Part shown: positions 36,555-45,322 of the stretch, one piece after another | Numbering within the stretch: position 1 is the stretch's first letter | Layout of the letters: each line of letters starts with the position of its first letter | Assembly (NCBI GenBank): GCA_016744295.1 | Contig: JADGEQ010000009.1 | Coordinates: 1-64,000, forward strand | Length of the DNA: 64,000 nt | DNA from: Desulfobacteraceae bacterium | Lineage (GTDB): Bacteria > Desulfobacterota > Desulfobacteria > Desulfobacterales > Desulfobacteraceae | Direction of reading: 5' to 3' | Notes under the pieces: model-generated | Database searches by the model: none | Told to the model about the DNA's origin: nothing | The model's input: the letters and a program-made list of their open reading frames with translations, nothing else | Translations under genes and position numbers: made by a program

Positions 36555-37609
36555 TCATATTTTACTCTTTTTAGCCTGTTCGAAATCAACAATCTTGCCT
36601 CTCATTTTTGCCATGAGTTGCGCTGATTCAAAGTCATCCTGCTCGCCAATCTGACAGTATCGATCAAACGCCTTATTTGTGTCATGCCCGGAAAAATATA
36701 TGGCGCTTTTCTTGCCCATGGCTTTTCCTATGGCCGTGGTACTTGAGTGCCGTGTCCCCCCCGTACAGATCAACGTCATCTATCCCAACTTTTTTACATG
36801 CTCTCTTCCAATTGGCCCATAAAACATTTGGGCTAAAAGGCTTATTGGGAAATTTGGAGGTTTCAGTGTGCCGGAAAAAAAGAACTTGATCTGTGGCCGG
36901 GAATTTTTGTTTTATTTTTTTGAATTCTTCCACATGAAAATTCAATAGTTTGATACTGACAACTTTTGGTTTGTTGTTCTTCTTGCTCTTGGATGGACGT
37001 CAGAACGTCATAACTCCATATTCAAGGTCAATGTCACCCTCTCTTAGCAGCCTAAGATCTAAGGGGCGTATTCTGCCATAAGAGCTTAATAATTCCACTC
37101 CGAACCATATCTTAGGGTTGGTCTTATATGTTGCCTTTTTTAGCTGATCGAGAACCAACTCTCTATCCTCAATGGTGATGAGTTTTCGAAAACCCATTTC
37201 AATTGACAGTTTCGGAAATTTGGGGAATTGTGCCAGGTTTATTATTTCTTCCTCTTCATAAAGAAAATTTAGATAAAAGTCATGGAGTTGGCTGCAATGG
37301 CCTTTCTTGGTTTTATCGGCCATAGGGACTTGTATAGATTCCCCGGAAACCAAGGGGGTTGGGGTACAGATGGTCACGGACATCCAATTTGCCGGAGGCT
37401 TTTTCGTATCGTAGCCCCATCAAAAATTGATAGGCCAGATCATAACGGTGATACCGTTTATTGATTTTTCTGCCGAACCTGACCCGGAACAATCGGGTTG
37501 CTGCTACCTTGGTATGAACCAGGCAGTAACATCCCTGTCTCCGTTCGTCATGGAGCATCTTGCCCTTGCAGACCGAACACTTTTCCTCGGTGCTGATATT
37601 CCCTGACAT
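36555..37609 (-). pseudogene. Second tyrosine integrase, broken
   Basis: The frame starts well (GGAGG, then MSGNISTEEKCSVCKGKM with a zinc-knuckle head), but is disrupted in three places. A frameshift lies after KLDVRDHLYPNPLGF. A TGA at 37000 lies between EGDIDLEYGVMTF and RPSKSKKNNKPK. A G-run slip lies before GGTRHSSTTAIG. The pieces together cover a whole integrase, including GRIRPLDLRLLREGDIDL (catalytic arginine), GGTRHSS and the end HDTNKAFDRYC with the tyrosine. It lies just outside attR and reads toward it, so it belongs to an older element at the same locus. Confidence 0.85.
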
Positions 37610-37797
37610 ACATACCTCCCCATATATATTGTTAATGGGAAGAGTATTGTATTTTGGGAGGGGAGGGGTCAAGTTTTATCCTTTGGTTCCTTTTTTAAGT
37701 GGCAATTAAATATATTATATTGTTGAGTGGGTAAAATCACAAAGCAGGATACTTGATATCCTAATAAAGCTGAATATTAATTTGAAAAAAAATAAAG

Positions 37798-37828
37798 AAG
37801 GGCAGATTCATTTCTGATCCCGCCCTTT
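37798..37828. terminator. Terminator after PEP-CTERM gene 2
   Basis: On the minus strand AAAGGGC pairs with GCCCTT around a GATCA...TGAATC inner stem, followed by a T-rich tract. Confidence 0.7.
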
Positions 37829-37853
37829 ACAACTAATAAATAGAAATTTATAT

Positions 37854-38474
37854 CTATTGTTTTCTTCTATTTACCCCTGCAAGACTTAAAAGGCCGATGC
37901 CAAAAAGCATCATTGTAGCTGGCTCTGGGACCGCTCCTGCATCTGAAAGACTCATGACAAAATCAATGTCTGCGTTACCGCTAAGTTCATAATTCCAGCT
38001 CGAAGAAGAAATATATTTGATATACATAGCCCCACCAGTATACGTATCACTTCTTTCATACCCTATGTTTACATTGCCGCCGGAAGCACCATAAACAGAG
38101 AAAAAATATTGTGTATTATCTGAAAAATCATATGAAAAATTGAAAATTTCCGACTCCCATCCGGTATTCGCAATTGCTTTTGTGGCTGATGTTAGCACCG
38201 CTCCCGTGGGAAGGTCACCGGTCATTCCGTATATGTCCACTGTCACGTTCCCTGATGTGGGCAAACTGTTGAAAGCACCCAGTTGCAATTCAATAGAGTC
38301 TAAATGGGTATCAAATCCGGATTCTATGGTAAAGGACTGGCCTGCAGGCCACTGAGATAAAATGCCTCTACTATAAGACACATATGTCGCGGTAGTACTG
38401 TCAATCGTGGTTGCAATGGCAAAAGATGCAAAAATTAGATTGATAATAACAATTAAAAACAGGGATTTTTTCAT
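37854..38474 (-). CDS. PEP-CTERM sorting-domain protein 2
   Basis: An exported 206-residue protein with a signal peptide (SLFLIVIINLIFASFAIA). It ends in VPEPATMMLFGIGLLSLAGVNRRKQ, an exosortase sorting signal. The body has features of a choice-of-anchor beta-sandwich (FTIESGFDTHLDSIELQLG, VDIYGMTGDLPTGAVL). AAGGAGAAAC precedes the ATG. It lies in the remnant zone but is itself intact. Confidence 0.9.
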   Translation of the reverse strand: MKKSLFLIVIINLIFASFAIATTIDSTTATYVSYSRGILSQWPAGQSFTIESGFDTHLDSIELQLGAFNSLPTSGNVTVDIYGMTGDLPTGAVLTSATKAIANTGWESEIFNFSYDFSDNTQYFFSVYGASGGNVNIGYERSDTYTGGAMYIKYISSSSWNYELSGNADIDFVMSLSDAGAVPEPATMMLFGIGLLSLAGVNRRKQ

Positions 38475-38937
38475 TTTACTGTTTCTCCTTTTAGTTTTCT
38501 GAATAAATAAAAGATGGAAAATAAAACACTATTATATTGAATAGTAGCGTGAATTGAATAGTAGCGTGAATTGAATAGTAGCGCGAATTGAATAGCAGTG
38601 TTTTTTTGACGGTTATCCTGTTTATAGACGGATCACCTTCCACATACCTCCTCTGTCTCTAAGCAAGATTTATACCAATTTAGATCGACTACAGATCCCT
38701 TAGCCCCCAATATTTACAAGTATTTTGGAGAATTTTCTTCTCAGTAAAAATTGTAACAAAAAGAGAAAAAATTTTCCTAAGGGTTTACCCTGAATTTTTT
38801 GCGTTAGTGTTTGTTTTTTTTACGAATTTTCCAAGTTATTTATGGAGAAGTTATTTCCCATAAAAATCAAATGTTTTTAATTCAATTTATTACAGCTGAT
38901 TTTAAATTTATCCTAAAATATGAAATGGGGAATCTCG
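38475..38937. other. Leader region of PEP-CTERM gene 2
   Basis: No gene is seen. On the minus strand, AAAACACTGCTATT and AATATAATAGTGTTTT could pair as the base of a hairpin followed by TATTTT, with the 17-bp tandem repeats in its loop. This resembles an attenuator-like leader. Confidence 0.4.
38536..38600. repeat. 17-bp tandem repeat, 3.8 copies
   Basis: ATTGAATAGTAGCGTGA is repeated at 38536 and 38553. A third copy at 38570 has one change, and a partial copy follows at 38587. It sits about 60-125 bp before the start of PEP-CTERM gene 2. Confidence 0.9.
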
Positions 38938-39761
38938 TTAATTTGGAGATTCACAATATTCCTTAAAATTGGAGTTCCTAAAAAATGAGTTATTCCTGGA
39001 GAGTGCCCAGGGAAGAATTGGTGGTGCCGACTGTGTCTGATTTGTCGTGGACATCAGCGGATTGTGGAGGGGGGGGGGGACGATACCCGAGTGGGTATGA
39101 TCCGCCAGAATGTCCAGGGCGGTATTGATGGCGCCCAGGGCGGCGGACATCAAAGGTAATAGGCTGGGGCCTCAATTAGGGGCTCCGATTGTAATAGTGG
39201 GGCAGTTACCTGGTAGGCTTTGGCAGTGGTGCTTTTCGAACCGATCACGGTTTCGGTTGAGGAGCCTCCAACGGTTTCGGTCCGGGATCCGGTTGCCGTC
39301 TCCTGGATGTCCTTGTCTGTTTTCCTTTCCCGGTTACCGTCTGGATCCACGGATTGATATACCCCGTGGCGTTGTTGCCATCGGCCCATATTGTCCGGGA
39401 CATCCGGCATGGACAAGCCCATGGGGTAGATATGCTGGATGACAGGGTGATCAGGGCGTCCTTCGATCCACCGCACCGTGACGATGGTTCCCGGCCGTGG
39501 CCATAGAAAAAAACCTGCATCCGGACCAGCTGCCGGCAATGGCAGGGGAACGGCCTCATACTTTGGGAAATTCGGGGTCGGTTCACCTTCAGGAGTCAGG
39601 ATTTCAATATCAGCTGCCCAATAGGGCCGGAACCTGTCACAGGTTGCGCCGGCTGTCGGGGGATCAGAAATCTTTAATATCCGTGCGTATCTGTCCAGAT
39701 GGTAACCGCCGGAAAGCTCCGGGAACATCCGGAGAACTATACGTTTAACTGCTTGTCGCAT
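38938..39761 (-). pseudogene. Phage baseplate assembly protein V-like, broken
   Basis: The upstream part has the gpV/OB-fold pattern (RYARILKISDPP, RPYWAADIEILTPEG, FFLWPRPGTIVTVRWIEGRPDHPVIQ) and a Thr/Ser/Glu-rich needle-like stretch (GSRTETVGGSSTETVIGS). The frame ends at 39150. The continuation MSAALGAINTALDILADHTHSGI lies in another frame. It overlaps the preceding tail gene by about 25 bases, as in an intact phage module. Confidence 0.75.
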
Positions 39762-40436
39762 GTTACCACCATAAAATGTTCTTTGAGTTGCAGACTTGTG
39801 ATGTACTGGCCGTTCAGCTGGACACTCGGGCGAAGGCCCGGCAATGCCTGCATGGTTTTAGTTCCGTCCAGTTGCACATCCTGGAAAAAATGTTCAGGAA
39901 CTAAAAAAAGGTTTTCCTGCCAACCGGCTGTCTGCCCGGGCACCGACATAGACCTGGCCGTCTCCCTGCTGTTGCCAGATGTAATTCGGAGTACCGAAGA
40001 CGGCCCCCAGAGAATCCAGGCCATGGATGCCATTAGCAATGGTCTGAAAGGCAGGGCAGGGCGTTGCCCCATATGCTTTATTCGGAACAGAAAATAAAAG
40101 CCCGGTTTTCCGGGAATAGATTCCCAGGATATCCCGGAGCGAGGCATTCCAGATGGACACCGGCAAGCTGGCCCAGAATACCGCAGAAAGCTCCCGGCAA
40201 AAAAGATGCTGCTGTGCCCCATCCACTGTGTGGCTCTGGGTAATGGAGCCCGTAAAAAAATCCACAAGTTTTTCCTAGCTTGCATCACCCATGGCCATCT
40301 GGACAATGCCGGTTAAGGGCTCGGAGCTGCGGACCGTGAAATCAGCTCGCCCAGGGGTGGACATATCCAACCAGACATGTTCCCGGACAAGCCCCATGGG
40401 GTTACCAGTGATGGTCAAAGATTTTATAAGTTTCAT
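39737..40436 (-). pseudogene. Phage tail/baseplate protein, broken
   Basis: The frame starts MKLIKSLTITGNPMGLV, then has an in-frame TAG at codon 54 (40275-40277) between GDAS and EKLVDFF. It continues through GSITQSHTVDGAQQHLFC and QQQGDGQVYVGARADS. A frameshift near 39900 leads into VPEHFFQDVQLDGTKTMQAL. It lies directly upstream of the gpV-like gene, so a hub-type baseplate protein is likely. Confidence 0.7.
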
Positions 40437-40519
40437 AGATTTTCAGCCTGTTTCAACACCTGTTTGTATTGTGTCGTATCTGTGGCAGGTGCTTTGTCCT
40501 GGCCTCTGTTTTCAAGCCT

Positions 40520-40759
40520 TTACGGGTTGCTCAAGTACTCTTGGAGGGTGAAAGAAACATTCCACATCTGCATGGTGTCGGCTTCATTCCAGTTGAAATG
40601 CTCAGTAAACCTAACCTGCCTGATCCCGGCTGCATTGGCCGTCCAATGGGTGACAGTATAGATTTTTCTCTCCCCGGTATCGGTCTTTGCTTCCGCTGTT
40701 TTGACCAGGTCGGTCAACGCTTGGAATTTTTTAAACGGGATGGATACAGAGATCCGCAA
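40520..40759 (-). pseudogene. Phage tail gene fragment
   Basis: A 79-residue frame (RISVSIPFKKFQALTDLVKTAEAKTDTGERKIY, then NWNEADTMQMWNVSFTLQEYLSNP) with the look of a phage tail adaptor. It has the same orientation as the neighbouring baseplate remnants. No ribosome binding site; the upstream side is joined to an unrelated tail-fibre piece. Confidence 0.45.
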
Positions 40760-41180
40760 AATTTGGGGCTTGATTCCCTTAAGCGGCCCATGTATGGGGT
40801 GGCTACCACCCCCTGTTCTAGTTGGACACGACTGAGGGTGCCAACACCGAACTCCACTGTGGGGTGGTATGATGTCGAAATATGATCAGAGACGTTGCCG
40901 GACGTATCATAATCTCCGGAGTTTATCCGTTCTTGGGCCGTTCCGTACCAGCTCAACGTGTAGATTTCCGGCTGCTGGATATTTGCCCTATCTATAAGTT
41001 GGACTAAGGTGCCGGACACAATAGTCACAACTGTATAGGAAACATATGCGGCAAAGGTATAGGTACAACCGCCCGCCCCGGCTTTCCATCTGTCAGGACC
41101 ATACTGCCCAGCGGCCAGGACCACCGTGCCGGATTTTTCTCTGACATTGATCTGAAATTTGGGATTGATAATAATATTAA
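40760..41180 (-). pseudogene. Phage tail-fibre C-terminal fragment
   Basis: NPKFQINVREKSGTVVLAAGQYGPDRWKAGAGGCTYTF and VEFGVGTLSRVQLEQGVVATPY match the repeating tail-fibre end-domain pattern I know from many prophages (NPxFxxxQR...RWxxG...QLExGxxATPF). It has no start and abuts the PEP-CTERM remnant at 41181, so it was truncated by rearrangement. Confidence 0.65.
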
Positions 41181-41240
41181 ATGCTCCTCTTTGGTCTTGG
41201 TATTCTTGGCCTTGCAGGAGTAAATAGAAGAAAAAAATAG
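41181..41240 (+). pseudogene. 3' remnant of a third PEP-CTERM gene
   Basis: The plus strand reads LLFGLGILGLAGVNRRKK and stop, the hydrophobic and basic part of a PEP-CTERM signal, nearly the same as in the two intact proteins. The frame has TAA immediately upstream, so the rest of the gene is gone. Confidence 0.8.
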
Positions 41241-41263
41241 TATGGAAAATAGAATTAGCCTTT

Positions 41264-41293
41264 AAAGGCAGGGTCAACAATGGGTCTGCCTTT
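41264..41293 (+). terminator. Terminator of the PEP-CTERM remnant
   Basis: AAAGGCAG and CTGCCTTT form an 8-bp stem followed by TGATTTTT. It is closely related to the terminator at 26918. Confidence 0.8.
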
Positions 41294-41299
41294 TGATTT

Positions 41300-41920
41300 T
41301 TCGGTAAAGTAAATACGGCAAATCCTTCTTGGATATTGGTTTCCATCCATCCTGATAGCTTTGAGGCTGTTTTTTTTGTGTTTGTCGACACTCAAATCTA
41401 ACAAATTTTGGGCTTTGGCCTTGTCGGGAGCACTAAAAATGTTTCTGATATTATTCGCCATTCCTCTACGCATGTCCAATTTCGGGACGGATGGAACCGC
41501 ATTTCTTTGTAAATATGCCTGACAGCGCTGCCAGGAAACGCTTGGGAAAACAGACTTTAATGAAGCTTTTAACCCGCGATGATCATCACTGGTAATCAGT
41601 CTTACCCCCTGCCTTTCTTTTTCCATCTTCCACCACACCGGTCGAAATCAAAATCGCACAGGAGAGAACCGTTTCGTCTTGGCGAACTTTTTCATATCGG
41701 GCATCAATTGAAGGAATTTTATACAGCCTATTGGTCTGTTTTTCCATTTTTCAAGTTCTTTATCCAAAAGTTTGGAGGCATTACTGACCTGGGTGCTGCT
41801 TATTTCAAAGATGCCAGAATAAGCTTTTCCATAATGATGGTCCTTTTGGAGCTTTGTGTCTAACTTTTTGTAATCGTTTTTGGTAAAAAAAAGTCTGTTT
41901 TTAGGTAAGCAATGTAGCAA
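41300..41920 (-). pseudogene. IS256-type (mutator) transposase remnant
   Basis: Pieces match the family in order: SSTQVSNASKLLDKELEKWKNRPIG; then, after a gap, GVRLITSDDHRGLKASLKSVFPSVSWQRCQAYLQRNAV; MRRGMANNIRNIFSAPDKAKAQNLL; and, in a further frame, KTASKLSGWMETNIQEGFAVFTLP. The N terminus, the middle catalytic aspartate and the C terminus are lost. No inverted repeats were identified. Confidence 0.8.
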
Positions 41921-42115
41921 TAGGTGTTTTATTAGAAATCACAACCCTGATTTCCGGCTCTGCATTCTGCTGTTGATTTTTGTGAGATCAAGCGCTCTCT
42001 GTTTATACAAAATGCAAAACCACCGAAATCAAGCTTGCCTTTTTTTAAAATTTTCAAAATGAACTTGGAACAGCCTGTCAAAACGAGGCGGTGGATTTAG
42101 CTCCTGCCTATCTTC

Positions 42116-42277
42116 TTGACAACCAACGAATAATTTAATAGGAATAAGCCAGTTTCTGCCTGAAGGCAGAAAAAGACCGAGCAATTCGACATAATATTTA
42201 CAAAGCCACGAAGGCCAGATGATTTCCTTTTTTCAGGAAATGGTTCTTTTGTGGCTTTTTTTGTTTTTGGAGGAAGT
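42116..42277 (+). promoter_or_regulatory. Transporter leader with hairpin and terminator-like structure
   Basis: After TTGACA at 42116, a perfect 8-bp hairpin TTTCTGCC-TGAA-GGCAGAAA lies at 42153-42172. A long imperfect hairpin follows at 42202-42258, with AAAGCCAC at the base pairing with GTGGCTTT and an ATTTCC/GGAAAT inner stem, and is followed by T-tract to 42262. GGAGGAAGT and the ATG come 10 bases later. No plus-strand gene precedes it, so this reads as a transcription-attenuating leader or riboswitch of unidentified class. Confidence 0.5.
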
Positions 42278-43387
42278 ATGAACAGATTATTATTCAGGGT
42301 ATGGTTTTGTCTGATGCTTTTGTTTTTTACCGCAACAGCAACAGCACAGACAACAAGACAGATCACAGATGCCGCAGGCAGGACTATTGTGATCCCGGAC
42401 AAGATAAATCATATCATCTGTTCCGGGTCGGGATGCCTGAGGCTTTTGTCCTATATGGGTGCCCAGGATCTTGTGGTGGGTGTGGATGACATTGAGGTCC
42501 GCAATAATAAATTTGATGCCCGCCCCTATTCCTTTGCCAACCCTCAATTCAAAAGTTTACCAGTTTTCGGCGGGTTCCGGGGCCGGGACGTTCCTGAAAA
42601 AATCCTCAGCCTTCCGGTTCTCCCCCAGGTGATTTTTAAAACCTATGGCGCCTCGGGATATGATCCGGTCAAACTTTCAAGCAAGACTGGAATTCCTGTA
42701 ATCATTCTTGAGTATGGAGACCTTGCCGGCAACAGGCAGGATTTTTACAAAGCATTGACCATCCTGGGCCAGGCCCTGGACAGACAGGTAAGAGCCCAAG
42801 AGTTGATCCGCTTTTTTGACAGTCAGATCAATGAATTGGAAAGCCGGACAAAAGATATTCCTGAGGTTCAAAGGAAAACCTGTTTTGTCGGGGGGATTGC
42901 TTTTAAAGGCCCCCATGGCTTCCAATCCACAGAACCTCTTTATCCGCCCTTTAAATTTATCAATGCCAGAAATATAGCAAAACCCCACGACAATGCAAAA
43001 AAATTACGCCAAAGTAATTTTTCCAAGGAGAAAATTTTGGCCCTGGACCCCGAGATTCTTTTCCTGGATCTTTCTACCCTCCAGATGGGGGATGACCAAG
43101 GTGGCCTGTGTGAACTTAAAAACGACCCTGTCTACCAGAGCCTGACGGCCGTGGGAAACAACAATGTTTTTGGAGTGCTGCCTTATAACTGGTATACCCA
43201 GAACTATGGCTCCATCCTGGCCGATGCCTGGTATATCGGTACAATCCTTTATCCTGAACAGTTTTTTGACATCCTGCCTGAAAAAAAAGCAGATGAAATC
43301 TATAATTTTCTTTTGTCAAAATCTATGTTTCAGCAGATGAACAGATCCTTTAAACAGATGGTGTTTAAACCAATCGACTTAAATTAG
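42278..43387 (+). CDS. Iron/cobalamin-type ABC transporter substrate-binding protein
   Basis: A 369-residue protein with a signal peptide (LLFRVWFCLMLLFFTATATAQ), so periplasmic. The binding-protein domain starts with TRQITDAAGRTIVIPDKINHIICSGSG, typical of the FecB/BtuF/FepB superfamily, and ends YPEQFFDILPEKKADEIYNFLL. The ligand (siderophore, haem, corrinoid or other metal complex) is not evident. I use the ATG after GGAGG rather than the earlier in-frame ATG within the leader. First gene of a four-gene unit. Confidence 0.88.
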   Translation: MNRLLFRVWFCLMLLFFTATATAQTTRQITDAAGRTIVIPDKINHIICSGSGCLRLLSYMGAQDLVVGVDDIEVRNNKFDARPYSFANPQFKSLPVFGGFRGRDVPEKILSLPVLPQVIFKTYGASGYDPVKLSSKTGIPVIILEYGDLAGNRQDFYKALTILGQALDRQVRAQELIRFFDSQINELESRTKDIPEVQRKTCFVGGIAFKGPHGFQSTEPLYPPFKFINARNIAKPHDNAKKLRQSNFSKEKILALDPEILFLDLSTLQMGDDQGGLCELKNDPVYQSLTAVGNNNVFGVLPYNWYTQNYGSILADAWYIGTILYPEQFFDILPEKKADEIYNFLLSKSMFQQMNRSFKQMVFKPIDLN

Positions 43388-43395
43388 GAGTCTTT

Positions 43396-44466
43396 ATGCA
43401 TTTTGATGACGGGGTGGTGCCCGAGGAATACACGCGCTATACCCTTGGAAAAACATTGTTTGTTGTTTTGACCCTGGTATTGCTTGTATTGACGATTGTG
43501 GCAAGTATTTCATCGGGTGCCGTACAGATAAAATTTATGGATGTGTTCAAAACCCTCATGCGCTGCGATGTGATACGACAAATTGATCTTATAATCTGGA
43601 ATATCCGGTTGCCCCAGACGCTGACGGCAGTTGTGGCAGGAGCCGGCCTTGCCGGGGCAGGAACTGTTATGCAGTCTGTGCTGCGGAACCCTCTGGCATC
43701 ACCTTTTACCCTTGGAATCGCCCATGCAGCAGCATTTGGGGCAGCCTTTTCAGTCATGACCCTTGGATCGGGTATCATGGGCAGCAGTCTGGGGGATGCA
43801 GTTGCTATTTCCAATCCAATGCTCACCTTGCTGTCGGCCTTTGCCTTCTCCATGGGAACAGCCTGTTTGATCACCTATATTGCAAAAATAAGGGGGTCAT
43901 CACCTGAAGTCATGGTGCTCACCGGTGTTGCCCTGGGAGCATTGTTCACGGCCGGCACCATGATGCTTCAGTTTTTTGCCGATGATGTACAGCTTGCAGC
44001 CATGGTCTTCTGGACCTTTGGAGATGTTGCCAGGACTGACTGGAACGATCTTGCTTTTTTGTCTGTTATCACGATCCTGGTTCTGGTTTATTTCCTGGCC
44101 AATTCCTGGAATTACAATGCCATGGACGTTGGGGATGAAACCGCCAAGGGCCTGGGGGTAAGGGTTGAGCTGGTAAGGCTTTCAGGCATGATGGCAGCCT
44201 GTCTTGTCACCTCTGTGATCATTTCCTTTGCCGGAATTATTGGATTCATAGGGCTTGTGGCCCCCCATATTGTCAGGCGAATCATAGGGGACGACCACCG
44301 GTTTCTCATGCTGGGATCCATTCTGGCAGGGGCTTTGATCCTGCTGGCATCTGATATTGCGGCAAGAATGGTGCTGTTGCCCCATGTTCTGCCAGTATCC
44401 ATTTTTACCTCATTTCTGGGTGCGCCGGTGTTTATCTATCTGATTATAAGGGGAAATAAAAAATGA
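43396..44466 (+). CDS. FecCD-family ABC transporter permease
   Basis: A 356-residue inner-membrane permease with about nine or ten hydrophobic segments. Signature stretches are RLPQTLTAVVAGAGLAGAGTVMQSVLRNPLASPFTLGI near residue 73 and FAGIIGFIGLVAPHIVRRIIGDDHR near residue 280, the loop that contacts the ATPase. It starts 8 bp after the binding-protein gene and overlaps the ATPase gene by 4 bases. Confidence 0.93.
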   Translation: MHFDDGVVPEEYTRYTLGKTLFVVLTLVLLVLTIVASISSGAVQIKFMDVFKTLMRCDVIRQIDLIIWNIRLPQTLTAVVAGAGLAGAGTVMQSVLRNPLASPFTLGIAHAAAFGAAFSVMTLGSGIMGSSLGDAVAISNPMLTLLSAFAFSMGTACLITYIAKIRGSSPEVMVLTGVALGALFTAGTMMLQFFADDVQLAAMVFWTFGDVARTDWNDLAFLSVITILVLVYFLANSWNYNAMDVGDETAKGLGVRVELVRLSGMMAACLVTSVIISFAGIIGFIGLVAPHIVRRIIGDDHRFLMLGSILAGALILLASDIAARMVLLPHVLPVSIFTSFLGAPVFIYLIIRGNKK

Positions 44467-45296
44467 TTCTTCGTGTAAATGAACTTGCCTTTAGCTATAA
44501 AAGTTGCGACACCCTCAAAAACATTAGTTTTTCCATAGAAAAGGGAGATATCACGGTAATCCTGGGCCCCAACGGAGTTGGAAAAACCACACTGCTCAAA
44601 TGTTTGAACAAAATTCTTATACCCCGGACAGGTGATATTTTTGTCAAAGAAAAAAATATCAAAGCCATGAATGTAAAACAGGTAGCCCGCCAGATCTCCT
44701 ATGTGGCTCAGACGAGTGAACCCGCAAGAATAACGGTGTTTGATGCCATTCTCATGGGCAGAAGACCCCATATCAATTTTCGGGTCAATAAATCTGATCT
44801 GATCAAGGTGGATGCAGTCATCCGGCATTTGAACCTTTCTTGTCTCAGTCTTAAATATTTGAATCAGATGAGCGGGGGCGAACTCCAGAAGGTCTGTATT
44901 GCAAGGGCCCTGGTACAGCAGACAGACCTTATGCTCCTTGATGAACCCACTGCCAGTCTGGATTTAAAAAATCAAACCCATATCCTTTCCCTGATACGCC
45001 ACATTATCAAAGATCACAATATGGCAGCAGTCATGACCATGCATGATTTAAACACAGCCCTAAGATATGCGGATAAATATATTTTTTTAAAAGATCATAC
45101 TATTTATTCGGCCGGAGATATTTGTGACATCACACCTGAAATGATAAAAGCTGTCTACGATGTCAGGGTTGATATCATGAATCATAAAGGAGTTCCAATC
45201 GTAATTCCCATAGAAGATCTACCAGATTCAGAAAAAGAAGAGACAGATCTGGAAACAAAGATAGCAGTCAACATGAAAAATGAACAGGCAGCCTGA
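44463..45296 (+). CDS. ABC transporter ATP-binding protein (FecE/BtuD type)
   Basis: A 277-residue ATPase with Walker A GPNGVGKTTLLK near residue 36, the Q-loop in SYVAQTSEP, signature MSGGELQKVCIARAL near residue 138, Walker B LMLLDEPTASLD and H-loop MTMHDLN. The C-terminal extension is typical of this importer class. It overlaps the permease gene, confirming one operon. Confidence 0.94.
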   Translation: MILRVNELAFSYKSCDTLKNISFSIEKGDITVILGPNGVGKTTLLKCLNKILIPRTGDIFVKEKNIKAMNVKQVARQISYVAQTSEPARITVFDAILMGRRPHINFRVNKSDLIKVDAVIRHLNLSCLSLKYLNQMSGGELQKVCIARALVQQTDLMLLDEPTASLDLKNQTHILSLIRHIIKDHNMAAVMTMHDLNTALRYADKYIFLKDHTIYSAGDICDITPEMIKAVYDVRVDIMNHKGVPIVIPIEDLPDSEKEETDLETKIAVNMKNEQAA

Positions 45297-45322
45297 TTTT
45301 TTTGAAATAAAGAGGAGATACC

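Noticed and set aside
42120..42262. Known riboswitch class (cobalamin, Moco, NiCo, c-di-GMP-I) in the transporter leader
   Set aside because: AGCCAG and AAAGCCAC fragments look similar to parts of cobalamin and c-di-GMP-I motifs, but the remaining conserved segments are absent. It is reported only as an unassigned attenuator-like leader.
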